Numbered from the stretch's first letter, positions 11,721-24,900 are shown. The stretch is DNA of 64,000 nt from Ipomoea triloba (GCF_003576645.1 NC_044916.1:4753932-4817931); one strand, 5' to 3'. Numbers and translations are program-made. Notes: a model not told the origin generated them from the letters alone.

Positions 11721-12539
11721 ATGCTCCCTGATGAAATGGCCCAAACGCTTAGAGTGAATGTTCAACTTTAATATTTATACTTACATAACTCAACCTTATC
11801 TTGTCATGCTAAGCGCTTATTAATGCTAGAGTTATTGAAAGTTGTGTAAGAAGTAGCAAGGGAATGAAGGGATGTCGTGGGTTGAAGTGGAATTGAATAG
11901 TAGCATATAGTGTTTGGAAGCTAATCAAACATAAATATGGTTTATATGTGATGGATATACTGAAAATGTCCCAATAATAATGACTCGAGAATCTAGGAGC
12001 CTATCTCGCAGGGTCCAAGAAGATGACTCGAGTGACCTAAGGAGAGTCCAGAGCCCATGTCCAGACCTAGAATGATAGGCCTAGACTTAGTCATGCGGCC
12101 GACTGCTTGGGTCTTGATTTAGTCTTATGGCCCACTGTGAAATTGACAAGTTAGTTAGGATTATTTTGTATAAATTGGCATTGTACGATTGTTACAACAT
12201 CATATCTCAATTATTGTATAATCTTCTTGTAATACTCTTATTAATCAAGGAAATATTATTGTAATCATATTATCCTTCTATTTTACTCTTTTTTACATTA
12301 TATGTGAACTTTATTGATCTATATAATTACATACCCTGGATCAATTTTCTATGTCAATGTGAAATTGTGAATTAAAGCAAATCAACAAAATGAACAATTG
12401 AGTGCGAGAGGTATGACTACGGTAGAGCTAGGGGGAATCATCACCCGCTAGAATCAAAACCGAGTTTACCCGAAATTCTTCTCCACAAAAAGAACTCACT
12501 TGCCATTTGAGTTACCCCATTGAGTCAACAATATGATGA
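11721..12539. other. Intergenic stretch without recognisable gene
   Basis: AT-rich. The part around 12160-12260 (GTATAAATTGGCATTGTACG followed by AATCAAGGAAATATT) has the look of a copia LTR promoter and end region. No LTR boundary or protein remnant was found. Confidence 0.4.
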
Positions 12540-13158
12540 TATTTGTTGATTTTTATGATTTTTGGGTCGTCAACGACGGGCCAACACTACTATTAAAATA
12601 ACGAGTATAAAGAAAATTTGGAAAATATATAGTGAATAATTATGTTGTATTCCTGAATATTTCTTGTGCATAGTGAAAATTGACTCCCCTCTTCTCATTA
12701 ATGAGTCTATTTATACATATTTTGAGCTAAGAGCTCTATAAAAATAAAAATCCTAGACTACCTAATATTGAAAGTCCTTATTACATCTAGAGCTGTCAAT
12801 ACGGGCTCGCGGGGCGGGGCGGGCCTAAGCCCTGCGGGTCGTGGGCCTAAACGGGGCGGGCCAAAAAAGCCCGCCGCTTGGCGGGCTTGAATTTTGTTGG
12901 CCCGCCCCGCCCCGCATAAGGCCCGCGGGCCTGGCGGGCCCCCGCCAATTTTTTTTTTTTTTTTTTTTTTTGTGTAAATTGTTAGTTTATTATTCCTTTT
13001 TAAAAATTTTGTTATTTGTACATAAAAAATAATTAAAATAATTTATACATAACTCACATAAAACATAATTCATCAAACATTAAACATTACATAATTGATT
13101 ATACATAAGTACATAATCATATTAGTAACATAACAATAATAAAACATTGCAAACAATA

Positions 13159-13210
<52 letters not shown>

Positions 13211-13860
13211 TAATATATATATATATATAAAAGTAATGTACTGTGTGTATGTAATATATATACACACAGTACATATATATATACTAATATACATATGTAC
13301 ACACAGTACAAACTATATAATATATATATATATATATATAGTTTAATAATATATATATATAAAAGTAATGTACTTATATATATAATTATTAAAAAAAAAA
13401 AAAAAACAGGCGGGTAGCCCGCAGCCCGCCCCGCCAAGCCCGCAGGCCTTGGCGGGGCGGGCCAAAAAAGCCCGTTCTTTGGCGGGCTTCAATTTTCGAA
13501 ACCCGCCCCCTACCTAAGTAGGGGGCGGGGCGGGCCGGACCGGCGGGCTAAGCCCGTTTTGACGGCTCTAATTACATCGGGAACAAGGAGGCCTAATTCT
13601 TATTATACTGGGAATAGGAAGCTCAATCCTTATTACATTATGAATAGTAAGCTCAATCCTACTGGACTCCTACACTGCCTTGTACTTGCATCCTTCTTAA
13701 TTGGACCCTCTTGATCCATCTATTTTCTTGGGCCGGTTGGTGTAGGCGTGCAGCTTAAGCTTTGTGGTTGATCAGTTCGACCGGTTGCCTTGAGGGTGGT
13801 CGGACTAGTCAGCCCAATATACCATCCATCAATATGTATAAACTTTATGTTTGAAGTATG
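12540..13860 (-). repeat. LTR remnant split by a hAT insertion
   Basis: Minus-strand TATGTATAAATAGA (12712-12725) and the tail TACTCGTTATTTTAATAGTAGTGTTGG match the LTR-like sequences at about 39816-40930 (plus strand) and 57240-58340. The hAT element 12788-13570 interrupts it after ATTACATC. Three partial copies in 64 kb show a moderately abundant family; no coding region accompanies any of them. Confidence 0.5.
12788..13570. mobile_element. Non-autonomous hAT-like transposon, GCGGGC-rich family (copy 1)
   Basis: Ends TAGAGCTGTCAATACGGGC and GCCCGTTTTGACGGCTCTA are inverted repeats. Flanking octamers 12780-12787 and 13571-13578 are both ATTACATC, an exact 8-bp duplication. The arms are runs of GGGGCGGGCC-type sequence and the centre is AT-rich with ATATAT palindromes. 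There is no transposase. Confidence 0.9.
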
Positions 13861-14149
13861 TAACCGTAAAAAAAGTTGAATATGTATACAATGTAAGCTC
13901 CGGTTATGTATGGTTAAGGTCTGTCAATTAGAAGAATATTTTGCCTTGAAGTATATTATGGATTTTGAATGATTTCTTGAAGTATATTACAGCAGAAGTG
14001 TACTTGCACTTGCATTTATTTTCAATAGTTTATGTGAATAAATTATTTGTATGATTTCTCTAATTATGAATGATTATTTCTTCTGATTATGTATAAATTG
14101 TATGTATATAAATTATATATACAAAAGTAATGATGGAATACACCCACTA

Positions 14150-15360
14150 AAAGTATGTTTGCACCTATAAATTTAACAAAAAATATAATGAACTCTATAT
14201 AATAATAATACGTGTTCAAACCCCTAGCTAGGTACTTAATCCCCCCCTTCCCCCCTCCCCCCTCAAAAAAAAAAAAAAAAAAAAAAAANNNNNNNNNNNN
14301 NNNNNNNNNNNNNNNNNNNNNNNNNNNNNNNNNNNNNNNNNNNNNNNNNNNNNNNNNNNNNNNNNNNNNNNNNNNNNNNNNNNNNNNNNNNNNNNNNNNN
14401 NNNNNNNNNNNNNNNNNNNNNNNNNNNNNNNNNNNNNNNNNNNNNNNNNNNNNNNNNNNNNNNNNNNNNNNNNNNNNNNNNNNNNNNNNNNNNNNNNNNN
14501 NNNNNNNNNNNNNNNNNNNNNNNNNNNNNNNNNNNNNNNNNNNNNNNNNNNNNNNNNNNNNNNNNNNNNNNNNNNNNNNNNNNNNNNNNNNNNNNNNNNN
14601 NNNNNNNNNNNNNNNNNNNNNNNNNNNNNNNNNNNNNNNNNNNNNNNNNNNNNNNNNNNNNNNNNNNNNNNNNNNNNNNNNNNNNNNNNNNNNNNNNNNA
14701 AAAAAAAAAAAAAAAAAAAAAACCGGGAGATCCCCAATTAAAGAAGAAAAAGACAAACAAAAGCAATTAAGTATTTTCTATGGGCAATTGGGCATAGAGA
14801 ATTATGGAGAAGTTTGTGCTCTTAATTTTCTAATGCCCTCGCGCTGCGAATTTTGCCAATACTTAGCGTTGGGCGGCCAGTGGATGATAATGATTTGCAC
14901 TAGTACGCCAATTGCCTAAAACCTTAATTTATTAATAATCGTAATATGCATCAATAATTTTGAATTTTGAAATTAAAACTTTTTGTCGGTTCTAGTGTCA
15001 TCTTTGTTTTATCATAATTAAAATTATAATTTACATTGCACTTATTATTTTACATCAACACCTGTCCACAAATTTACACATGTGCATTTCAAGTCTGATT
15101 ATTTTTTGTTCCGAAGGAGCTTTATATGATTACTATGTCTCAATCAAGCCGATGATGATATTTGCTAAAAGACGAGTATGGTACTAATTAACTAATGGCT
15201 AAATGGCTAATGGTTAATAATTAGTAAGGGACCAGCCAACAAATCATTTTTTTCTCCAAAATATAACGTGAATAATTACGTCCACATCAAATGAATGTAA
15301 ATTATTTCAAATATTTCGTTGTCATATGAGTCATGATTATGATATAATTTTTACTATAGT
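14150..15360. repeat. Right copy of the segmental duplication, interrupted by an assembly gap
   Basis: Homologous to 4140-4860, with the same order (possible SINE end, A run, then GGGCGGCCAGTGGATGATAA). It has extra sequence at 15110-15240. Only intergenic DNA is seen. Confidence 0.6.
14289..14699. other. Assembly gap of 411 N
   Basis: Unknown bases between two A runs (14266-14288 and 14700-14722). Homology with 4.3 kb suggests the missing sequence may be little more than the A run. Confidence 0.98.
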
Positions 15361-15511
15361 GTCCACCTTTTAGTCTTATGTATGTAAAAAAAATTTCCTA
15401 ACTTGAACTTCTTTTGAAATAGCATTGTGATTAAAAATTCGTAAATAACTAAACATTTTTTCAACTAATTTTAAAAGAAGTCAAAAATTAATGGCTTTTA
15501 ACCTTTTTGAC

Positions 15512-15699
15512 TAGTACTGTCAAAATGGGCCGAAGCCCGCGGACCGGCCCGCACCCGCCCTGCGGTGGGGCGGGTTAGGGTCATGAAAAGTTAGGCCCGC
15601 AAAAATGCGGGCCTAACAGGGCGGGCCGAAATTGACCCGCAACCCGCGCGGGTTAGTCCACGTGGGCTGCGGGCCAAACACTAATTAATTAAAAAATAA

Positions 15700-15739
<40 letters not shown>

Positions 15740-16026
15740 TTATTTATTTATTTCTTTATTTATATTTATTTATTTATTAATTTATATATTTATTTATTTA
15801 TTAGATAGGTCATTTTTGTCATCTTTATAGTTTTTTACTTAATGTAACATGAAAAAAAAATGAAAAAAAAGCCTGCGGGCCGGCCCGCAGGGCCCGCCAA
15901 CCCACACGGGACGGGCTAGGATTGCATGAATCCTAGCCCACGGGCCGGGCCGCAAAAGCCTGCAAGGAGTTAGGCCCGCAGTGGGGCGGGCCTAATGGGG
16001 CGGCCCAGCCCGCTTTGACAGTACTA
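15512..16026. mobile_element. Non-autonomous hAT-like transposon, GCGGGC-rich family (copy 2)
   Basis: Inverted ends TAGTACTGTCAAAATGGGC and GCCCGCTTTGACAGTACTA. Flanks 15504-15511 TTTTTGAC and 16027-16034 TTTTCGAC match at 7 of 8 bases. Arms are GC-rich as in copy 1 and the centre is TTTA/ATATAT-rich. It is shorter than copy 1 and has diverged from it. Confidence 0.85.
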
Positions 16027-16370
16027 TTTTCGACCATTATTTAAAATTTAAAATAATTGAAAATTTGAATCCATTAAAAATGGTCATTCTAGGATTTATA
16101 TTCCTTGTAAGGCTTTTAGCCCAAAATATGTATAAATGAAATGATAACTCAAGTTCAAAAAGCAATAATAAAATGACAAATTAAAGAATATTAAATATCA
16201 AACAAAAGGAATTAATGGAAAACTAATATCCAACCCAAGGCATAATATCAGTACTGATTAAAATAAGCTAGTGATCATCGAAACGAAGAGTAAACCCTTT
16301 TATCCTACACCAAATTGGTTATGATTATTAACAAGCTCTAACAACCTATCTTTTCTTATTTTGTCAGTAA

Positions 16371-16815
16371 TTAAAACATGCTCTTTGGTTTTATTACAAG
16401 TAGTCGCAGTAGAATGCAAAGATGACGAGTTAGACAACAATCCCAGTCTCCAAGACAATCTTTAGCTTGATCGATGAGGAAAAACAGGAAAGCATCAGTA
16501 CCATGCGCTAATCTTATCATCTCCTCATCTGCCTGGTTCTGAATCAGTATATATATAACCCATGATTTTCGAAGCATTAATATTCTCTAGATCGCCTATC
16601 TTAGTAGCCTCGTAAGTATCCATAGCTCTGAGATGAGTGGAGTGAGAGTGAGAACTAAGAATTGAGAAGCCTAGAAGGAAAGGAGAACTAACTCCACTAC
16701 TCACTAGATAGTAGAGTATCTCTTGGTCTGCTTTCATTGAAGATGAGCGTTGAGAAAATGTAAAAAATAAAGCCAGAAGAAGACCACTTGAAAGAACTAA
16801 AAAACCCTTCATTTT
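16371..16815 (-). other. Weak open frames with a signal-peptide-like start; gene not supported
   Basis: An ATG at about 16812 opens a 95-codon frame whose first 22 residues (MKGFLVLSSGLLLALFFTFS) resemble a secretion signal. It stops at 16525, and a second frame with several Cys residues follows (16371-16577). I do not recognise either. It might be a decayed small secreted-peptide gene or chance. The region upstream (16816-16965) is MITE-like sequence ending GGAATTAACTC. Confidence 0.25.
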
Positions 16816-16965
16816 AACAGTGAGAAAACGTGGAAATTGACAAAGGACTAAAAGTGTCCAACATCTAATAAGTGTGGCCAAAATATGGCAAAAATTTTTA
16901 TGGTGGATTGAATGTGTCCAACCCCTAATAAGTCTAGGACAAAAAGGAATTAACTCTATAATCAA

Positions 16966-17389
16966 CTATGTTAGGATGGCAGTGTCATGCAATGAGATTA
17001 TGGTATAGGAAGTTGTGGATTTGCCTTGTTGTGTATATGACTATTAGGATCTTAGTTGTAATATGAACTCTTGATCTTGCAAGCGCATGTTGATATTTTG
17101 TAGTGGTACTCTTTTCCCCTACATGTTTCATGTGAAAATATTGAATAAAATATTAATATTTATTATAGTTGTATAAGGTTAATGAGTAGTACCTCTTGTT
17201 CTACTTTCATAACTTGTTTACTTGATAGTAATAAAAAAGTCTGCAAGTAGTCTGAATACTGATGCCACAACGTGTCTAGTTTCATCAACAATTTCAACAT
17301 CCATTTTGCACATGTTCATTTTCAAATTCATATTTTTAGAATTAGTATGAATGCATGTTGATGAGTAAAATGGTGATAGTAAAAAGAGG
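16966..17389. other. AT-rich intergenic DNA, nothing recognised
   Basis: No open frame, repeat or regulatory site that I can support. Confidence 0.5.
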
Positions 17390-18500
17390 GTGTGAATGTC
17401 GTTCCGCTGAGGAGTGGGGCTATGACACGTACTTTTATGATATGTAGAATTCTAGGCACTAAAGTCTTGGAATTCACTAGAATCCAAGTAAACTAAAATT
17501 AAGGAATGGAAATAAAAAGATGCAAATTAAACAAAAGATAAACTATATGATAAAAGAATGTGTCTAGATTAGGGGTATTGCTATATTGATGCACTAACAA
17601 TCTCTTAATTAGGGAAAACAATTAACAAAGGGAATTATGGCAATGCACATAAGAATTCAAGTTCAAACTACTATCGTAATCAATAAACAAGAATTAGAGT
17701 AGGATTGCACCACTTTCGTGATGCATCAATCCTAGCCCTTGAAACACACAAGCATTATAACCCCCAAAATTATCCCTATTCTTATAGTAGGAAAATTGGG
17801 TTAATAAATTATCCATGCATCAATCCTATTCAATAATCCAATTCAAACATAAAAACCAATAAATTATCCCCTTTATGCAATAATCATAAACCTAGCATCA
17901 AGAATAGCAATAGAACCCTAATCCAAACTCAAAAGCTAACTACCCACGCATCATAAAAGTAAACAAAGCAAAGCAATAATTATAACCATAAACATTGCAA
18001 GAAATCTGAAAAAAAAGTAAATAAAGGAAGAAGAGAACTTTACTAGTAATGAAGAACAAATCCAACTCCAATCCAAGATTCCAAGCTTGAAATTAAATAA
18101 TTAATCTAATGTAAAACTAATCTAAACTATGTTAGGGAAATCTAAAGAAAAGAGGAAAAATAAACTAAAACTAACTAGGGTTGGGAACCAAGTAAAATAG
18201 CAGAAAATTGTAGCATAAATAAGAGACAGATGGGCCTCACGGCCCACCTCACGACTGTGAGGCAGCTTCCAATTTTGATTATTGTTTCCTTTCCTTCCTT
18301 AGGTAATTTTCTTTGCTGTCAAAATTGATCTAAAACATTCCAAAATCCTTCATTTGCTACTCGTTTTAGGCAGTTGCACCTGTAGACACCAAATATATAA
18401 AAGAGTACCAATTTCCTATTAAGAATTAGACAATTACTATAAAAAACAACTAAAATAGGGATTGAATAATGGTTTAGAATCGAAGACATCAAGTGTAGTA
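17390..18500. repeat. Possible LTR of an unrelated retrotransposon (uncertain)
   Basis: Begins near GTCGTTCCGCTGAGGAGTGG, includes a local GC-rich patch GGGCCTCACGGCCCACC and ends with ACACCAAATATATAAAAGAG. The style, a long non-coding stretch with repeated A-rich phrases such as AATCCTAG and CAATAATCA, resembles gypsy LTRs. Ends and target duplication are not resolved. Confidence 0.3.
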
Positions 18501-19703
18501 CTTGATTTTGTGCGTGTGTGTATGTCTTAAATTTTTTTTTTTATTGAATTGATACTAACTTTAGAGTTAAATTGTAACAAGTTGTGCATAAACATTTTTT
18601 AAATAATGGCTACATTCTGTATACCAAGTGTTTTTGTTGTCAAGGTTGATGCTGATTTTGCCTTTAATCTAAGCAAGTCGAGTCTAAAAGATGGAATGAA
18701 TTGTAAATTTATATTAATTCTAATGTATTTGATAAATGCAGAATAAGTATTTTACATACATGATCAATGAATGCATCAACAATGACTATTTTGAAATTTC
18801 TTTATTTTCTAGATTTGCCAAATTGATTGCAGCATTGTTATAGTCTTGACATCTTTTTAATGCATCAAGTGTGTCACAGTGTATTGCCATACATTGACAT
18901 TTTTAATAATGAGTTTTAATTGTATATATAGTAGCTACATAAGATAATAATCTAATTAACATTTGCATTTTATTATCACCATAAAAGCATACCAGTCATT
19001 TAGTTGTTCTACTCGAGGTTCATTGGTTTAATCATTATTGTTGAATGAGTTATTGTGGATAGAGAAATTCCTAGTTTAAGGAATAGGATTAGATAAGGTA
19101 GTAAAAATTTAAACATTTTAAATAATTTTAATAAAGAAATACAATTTACCTTTAAAGTGAACAACTATGATGTAGTCCAAAGATAATATTACGAGGAAGT
19201 TACGTTTCAATTCCCGCTTCAATTTGTTGCGTTCTTTTAATACTCTCTTTGCCAACAAATCCTTCCCAAGTAGTTAATATGATTGGCTTCAAACTATTTT
19301 TTATTTTTTTCCATGGTATTAATAAAATACTTGATAAATAAATATATAACATTATTTTTTTTATTATAACCTTGATATTTAATTATAAGATAGTTTAAAA
19401 AGAAGACAATGAGCAATATAATGTAGTGAATATAATCAATTGATGAATTTGAATGTAAAGAATCTTTGCATTAAAGAAAATAAAGACAATATAACTAATG
19501 AAATTATTTCTCACATTTAATTTATTAATAATGATATAATAATTTATTTTGAATAAAGGCATTGTAGACATCTAATTCTAAATTAAAGAAATGCATATGT
19601 ATTAGTATTTAATTATAATGTAATTGATGTGGTAAATATGCTGATTCCCACGAATACGTACAAGTATCAAGGTTGGATCGCACATGGATCCTCTTTGGGG
19701 TTT
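18501..19703. other. AT-rich intergenic DNA, nothing recognised
   Basis: No frames above about 60 codons and no inverted repeats with clear ends. The last bases (GGTTT) form the left flank of the large retrotransposon. Confidence 0.5.
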
Positions 19704-21369
19704 TGAAGAGTTTGTATTTTAGCGGGAGGTGGAAAGAGTGTAGGTGAATAAAACGGGAAGAAGTTCCCGAGTATCGTCTCAAGGAACGGTAAGAAAGGAT
19801 TTGGTAGACAAGGAATTAGGCACAAGAGTTCCTATGTTTCAAAAGCTAGTCCTAACCTAAGGGTTGTGTAGGTCATTCTAAGAATAGCTCAAGCACTAAA
19901 ACGAAAGGTGTTGTAAACAAGTATTGGAATGGAGGATTCGGACTAATCTAACACACATGCAACTCTTGATTTCCTAAGGTACTAGGGGTTTGAAAACGCT
20001 CAAAGGACTCACATGAGACAAGGTCACTCACACCACCGCCACTCTCGTGGTCAATGGACTCACTTCTTAGACCATAAAGTCATCCTTGTGAACTTTAGGC
20101 TAGAAGAGGCATTATGACAAACACGTTATGTGCATCTTGCCTTCCTACTCCCTTTTCTCAAAGGTGAGAAGGAAAAGAGGTTGGTGAGGTCTCAAGCATT
20201 CCCTATTCTCATAGGTGAAAGCTTTCTACACTAACTCTCAAGTCCGATTGGCCTAATCGGAGTAGAGGTCACACAAACATCCCAAACCACTATCAAGATA
20301 TCCAAAAAGCATCATTCTACCCTAGATATATGACATGAGAGCTCAAGAACAACATGCATGTTCAACTAGTCCTAATCCACTAGGTACTAGCCACACATCT
20401 CTAAACTAAGCATCATCAAAGCAATTAAACAAATCTAAGCTATAAGGATTGAAATCTAAACACAAATCAAAGCACAAATCAAATCAACCAACAAACCTCA
20501 ACTCAATTCACAAACTAAAATTGAAGAACAAGAGAAGAAATTGAAAGATTACTTGATTGTAAATGGAATTCTTCTACAAATCTTGATCAATTGGAAGTTG
20601 ATGTCCACAATCTTCTCCAAATCTAGCTACTTGAAATGAAATGTGAATGGAATTGAAGTGGAATTGGGAGAGAATTTGAACCTAATTCTAGAGAGAGAAA
20701 TTTTAGACTAGACTGATCTGGAAAAATGAATGGGATCCCCTGAAAAATGCCCCAAATCCCTATTTAAATCGCGCCAAACCGCCAAAATAACGCGTAGTGG
20801 ACGCCCGACTGGACGCGCGTCCGTTGCGCGTCCAGCGGGATTCTATGCGCGGCTTCGAAACTTCGGAGAGATCTCGGAATCGGACGCGGGCGTCCGACCC
20901 GCGTCCGCTGTGCGTCCTAAGCAGACATTGCAACTTCAGAGAGGTGTTTTTCAGACGCGGGGCGTCCGGTCCGCGTCCTTCCCGCGTCCAAAGTAGACAT
21001 CGCAAACTTCTGCAAGCTATTTTTCGGACGCGGGCGTCCGGGTGCTTCCGCCTGGCGTCCGCAAGGGACTGCTTCGAACCTCAGCGGCGTGTAGCGTGGA
21101 CGCCTGGGCGGACGCACGTCCAAGGCGCGTCCGTGCCTGTTCTTTGCTTCCAATTTTGGCCCGTGAATCATTCTTTGAAATCCATGCCTTTTTCACCTTT
21201 TTGCTCAAAGTTTTACCTACAAAATGATCAAACATGTGTGGACTAGGGTCTAATGGCACTAACACGCATTTTAACGCTATTAAGCCTCAAATCAATCACA
21301 AAAGCTAGCAAGTACGTGCAATGTGACCCGAGAATGACCCTATAAGTGTAGCATCTTTTGCACTTATCA
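19704..21369 (-). repeat. 3' LTR (left copy on the plus strand)
   Basis: 1,666 bp; on the element strand it starts TGATAAGTGC and ends ...CTCTTCA. It contains five GGACGC modules (20798-21145), then a TATA-like ATTTAAATA (20761-20769), so everything left of that is presumably R-U5. The first 1.1 kb on the plus strand appears identical to the other LTR; differences cluster in the GC modules. Confidence 0.95.
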
Positions 21370-21478
21370 AAATTTCCGACCCTATAAGTGTAGCATCTTT
21401 TGCACTTATCAAAATTTCCACACTTTAGAACTTGCTATCTTTTGCACTTATCAAAATTTCCACACTTTAGAACTTGCT
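21336..21478. repeat. Two 42-bp duplications across the inner edge of the 3' LTR
   Basis: GACCCTATAAGTG recurs at 21336/21378 and ATCTTTTGCACTTATC at 21395/21437, both offset 42 bp. They duplicate the LTR start and the polypurine-side sequence, so the inner LTR edge (21369) should be checked in reads. Confidence 0.85.
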
Positions 21479-21917
21479 TGTCCTCAAGCAAGCTATCATT
21501 GACAAAGCAAAAACTAAGTGCAAATGATGCCACTACTTTGATATGCAAGCAAGCTAAACCACAAGAATGATGCACACACTTGAAATTAATACAATTCTCA
21601 AGCTATCATGAAAATGTGTTTTTAAACAATCCTTTGGTTCTCAATAACGACTATCCCAAGAACAAAATCCCTTTTGCAACAATAAAGCAATTTGATTATC
21701 TTTCATTATCATACGAGTCAAGCATGCAATCCAATAACGGGTTCACCAACCATTTAAAGCGGGCCACTAGCCGAGCCAACTAGTGGGACCGATGTGCACA
21801 AACCAACCCTATTAGACCACCCTTGTAACCTCAAGCCCCCTAGATTCTAACGTGATAAACAAAAAGGCTTTAAGGTTATCTACTACCCCTCAAGACCGAC
21901 CATCGGGCTACCCGATC

Positions 21918-24900
21918 TCACATGGAGCTCCATGCTTTTTCGAAGACGGTGCAATGGGTGCCCGAATCTTGGCGGAATGGCTCTCTTCAATTTTCTCATC
22001 TCCCAAGACCTCGTATCGGGGCAACCGACTTCACGTAGAGCTCTACGCTTTTTTGAAGACAGTGTGATGGTTGCCCCTAACTTGCCCTAGCGAGACGGTT
22101 CATCTTTTTCGTTTCCTAAGGTGGCCACATTGGACTCTTTTGGAGTTTTGGCCTCATTGGGCTCTTTTAAACAAAATAAAGCAAAGCATCACCTTCACAA
22201 CCCCACACACCACCTTCGGGAGAGCAAAAACAAAAATTATGTTCATTTCCGGGCTTAGCATATTATCTTTCTAGCATTGGCGAGTGCACACTCCCACTTC
22301 GTTACCTCCTTGACTATGGTCCGGGTTAAATGAGAGGTGAACATCATACAAGCATACAAAAATTCAACAATTTAAACAAAAGTATAAGAATTTTCTTCCA
22401 CGGGATAGTCCTAATTGAGAATCAAGTATTCCTTCAAAACACACATTTTCCAAGATAGATTAAGCATTGCATTCATTTCAAACATATCCACCGTTCTAAG
22501 CTAGGCATTACTTTTGCAAATCAAAGTCTTTCAAGCACAAAGGTGCTTTCCTTTCCACACTTTAAAACGAACGCACACTAAGCATAAGGTGGGAAAGCTA
22601 CAAAGGTCTCAACCTACAATGCCCCTTTCTACACTTTAGAAGTGTGCTATGGGTTATTGGGTCACACAACATGCTTTTATGAATGATTTAAAACAAGCAA
22701 ATGCAAAAGTTATGCCATCAACACCCGGTTTCCACACTTTATAACAAAAGCATATAGGTAAAAGAAAGGGTAAGGGAGATAAAGAGACTCCCCTACGGGA
22801 TTAAAGATCTACATGAGTGTGCTCATATCATCTCTCTTTTACTTGAAATTCCCTGCACAACATAAGCTTCCAAACACATTGATTCACATTCGATTAGCTA
22901 AATTTAAGAGATCATCAAGATAAGGAACCAATATTAAAAGTAAAAACCAAAACATTAATGCAAAACAAAATATGAATTAAAAACAAAGTATAAGTGCGTA
23001 AAAGAACAAGTGCTAGAAAAGAACTCAAAATCACTACAACTAAACACTAAGATCATCGGGGTGCACAAGATCATTCGCCCGACCCATCGGACTCCTCTTC
23101 ATATTGATCAAGTGTGAGCCTTCTCACTTCATCTTCAAGCATATTGACTCGATTCTCAAGTCTCTCTATAATTCCCCATAAATCTCTTTGCTCTCCTCTA
23201 GCCTCGTCATCACTAGACTCCTCGGGTGGCACTCCGAATTGGATAAAGTCACCTATGTCTAACGGTGTCATCGTGGTTGCCACCCTCTCATATGCAAGTG
23301 CATCTTCAAACCCCAATGCTTCACATAGCCTACTCACTGTAGGCCCCACAAAGATACTCTCACTATCCTCGTAGCTTTGTCGCTTTAGAAGGGTCTTACA
23401 AAGCTCTCCCATGTGGATTGGCGTCCCCGTATACATGCTCCAAAGCATGAATAGTTCCCTCCTTGTAACATTGTCATTCGGAGTTTGCCTTCCCAACCAT
23501 GACCGTGCTATAATATGCCACATGATCTTAAGCTCCAGAGGTTGCATATATTTGGCACTCGTGTATGAGGCTCTCCAAGCTATCCCCTGTCTAGCTATTC
23601 CCCACCAAAANTCACATGGATCTCCATGCTTTTTCGAAGACGGTGCAATGGGTGCCCGAATCTTGGCGGAATGGCTCTCTTCAATTTTCTCATCTCCCAA
23701 GACCTCGTATCGGGGCAACCGACTTCACGTAGAGCTCTACGCTTTTTTGAAGACAGTGTGATGGTTGCCCCTAACTTGCCCTAGCGAGACGGTTCATCTT
23801 TTTCGTTTCCTAAGGTGGCCACATTGGACTCTTTTGGAGTTTTGGCCTCATTGGGCTCTTTTAAACAAAATAAAGCAAAGCATCACCTTCACAACCCCAC
23901 ACACCACCTTCGGGAGAGCAAAAACAAAAATTATGTTCATTTCCGGGCTTAGCATATTATCTTTCTAGCATTGGCGAGTGCACACTCCCACTTCGTTACC
24001 TCCTTGACTATGGTCCGGGTTAAATGAGAGGTGAACATCATACAAGCATACAAAAATTCAACAATTTAAACAAAAGTATAAGAATTTTCTTCCACGGGAT
24101 AGTCCTAATTGAGAATCAAGTATTCCTTCAAAACACACATTTTCCAAGATAGATTAAGCATTGCATTCATTTCAAACATATCCACCGTTCTAAGCTAGGC
24201 ATTACTTTTGCAAATCAAAGTCTTTCAAGCACAAAGGTGCTTTCCTTTCCACACTTTAAAACGAACGCACACTAAGCATAAGGTGGGAAAGCTACAAAGG
24301 TCTCAACCTACAATGCCCCTTTCTACACTTTAGAAGTGTGCTATGGGTTATTGGGTCACACAACATGCTTTTATGAATGATTTAAAACAAGCAAATGCAA
24401 AAGTTATGCCATCAACACCCGGTTTCCACACTTTATAACAAAAGCATATAGGTAAAAGAAAGGGTAAGGGAGATAAAGAGACTCCCCTACGGGATTAAAG
24501 ATCTACATGAGTGTGCTCATATCATCTCTCTTTTACTTGAAATTCCCTGCACAACATAAGCTTCCAAACACATTGATTCACATTCGATTAGCTAAATTTA
24601 AGAGATCATCAAGATAAGGAACCAATATTAAAAGTAAAAACCAAAACATTAATGCAAAACAAAATATGAATTAAAAACAAAGTATAAGTGCGTAAAAGAA
24701 CAAGTGCTAGAAAAGAACTCAAAATCACTACAACTAAACACTAAGATCATCGGGGTGCACAAGATCATTCGCCCGACCCATCGGACTCCTCTTCATATTG
24801 ATCAAGTGTGAGCCTTCTCACTTCATCTTCAAGCATATTGACTCGATTCTCAAGTCTCTCTATAATTCCCCATAAATCTCTTTGCTCTCCTCTAGCCTCG

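Noticed and set aside
14064..14919. Frames of about 170-235 codons around 14.3-14.7 kb
   Set aside because: They cross 411 unknown bases and flanking A runs.
16371..16815. A phytosulfokine-like or other secreted peptide gene
   Set aside because: A signal-like start and a Cys-rich second frame exist, but no peptide motif such as YIYTQ in the right place and the frame is broken.
19699..19703. A perfect 5-bp target duplication for the large retrotransposon
   Set aside because: GGTTT and GTTTT match at only four positions unless the LTR edge is shifted by one base, which would lose its terminal TG/CA; recorded as imperfect.
20730..21265. Arg-rich frames in the LTR modules (also 7.2-7.7, 31.2 and 39.2-39.7 kb)
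   Set aside because: All six frames are open because the GGACGC repeats lack stops; no domain and no conserved start.
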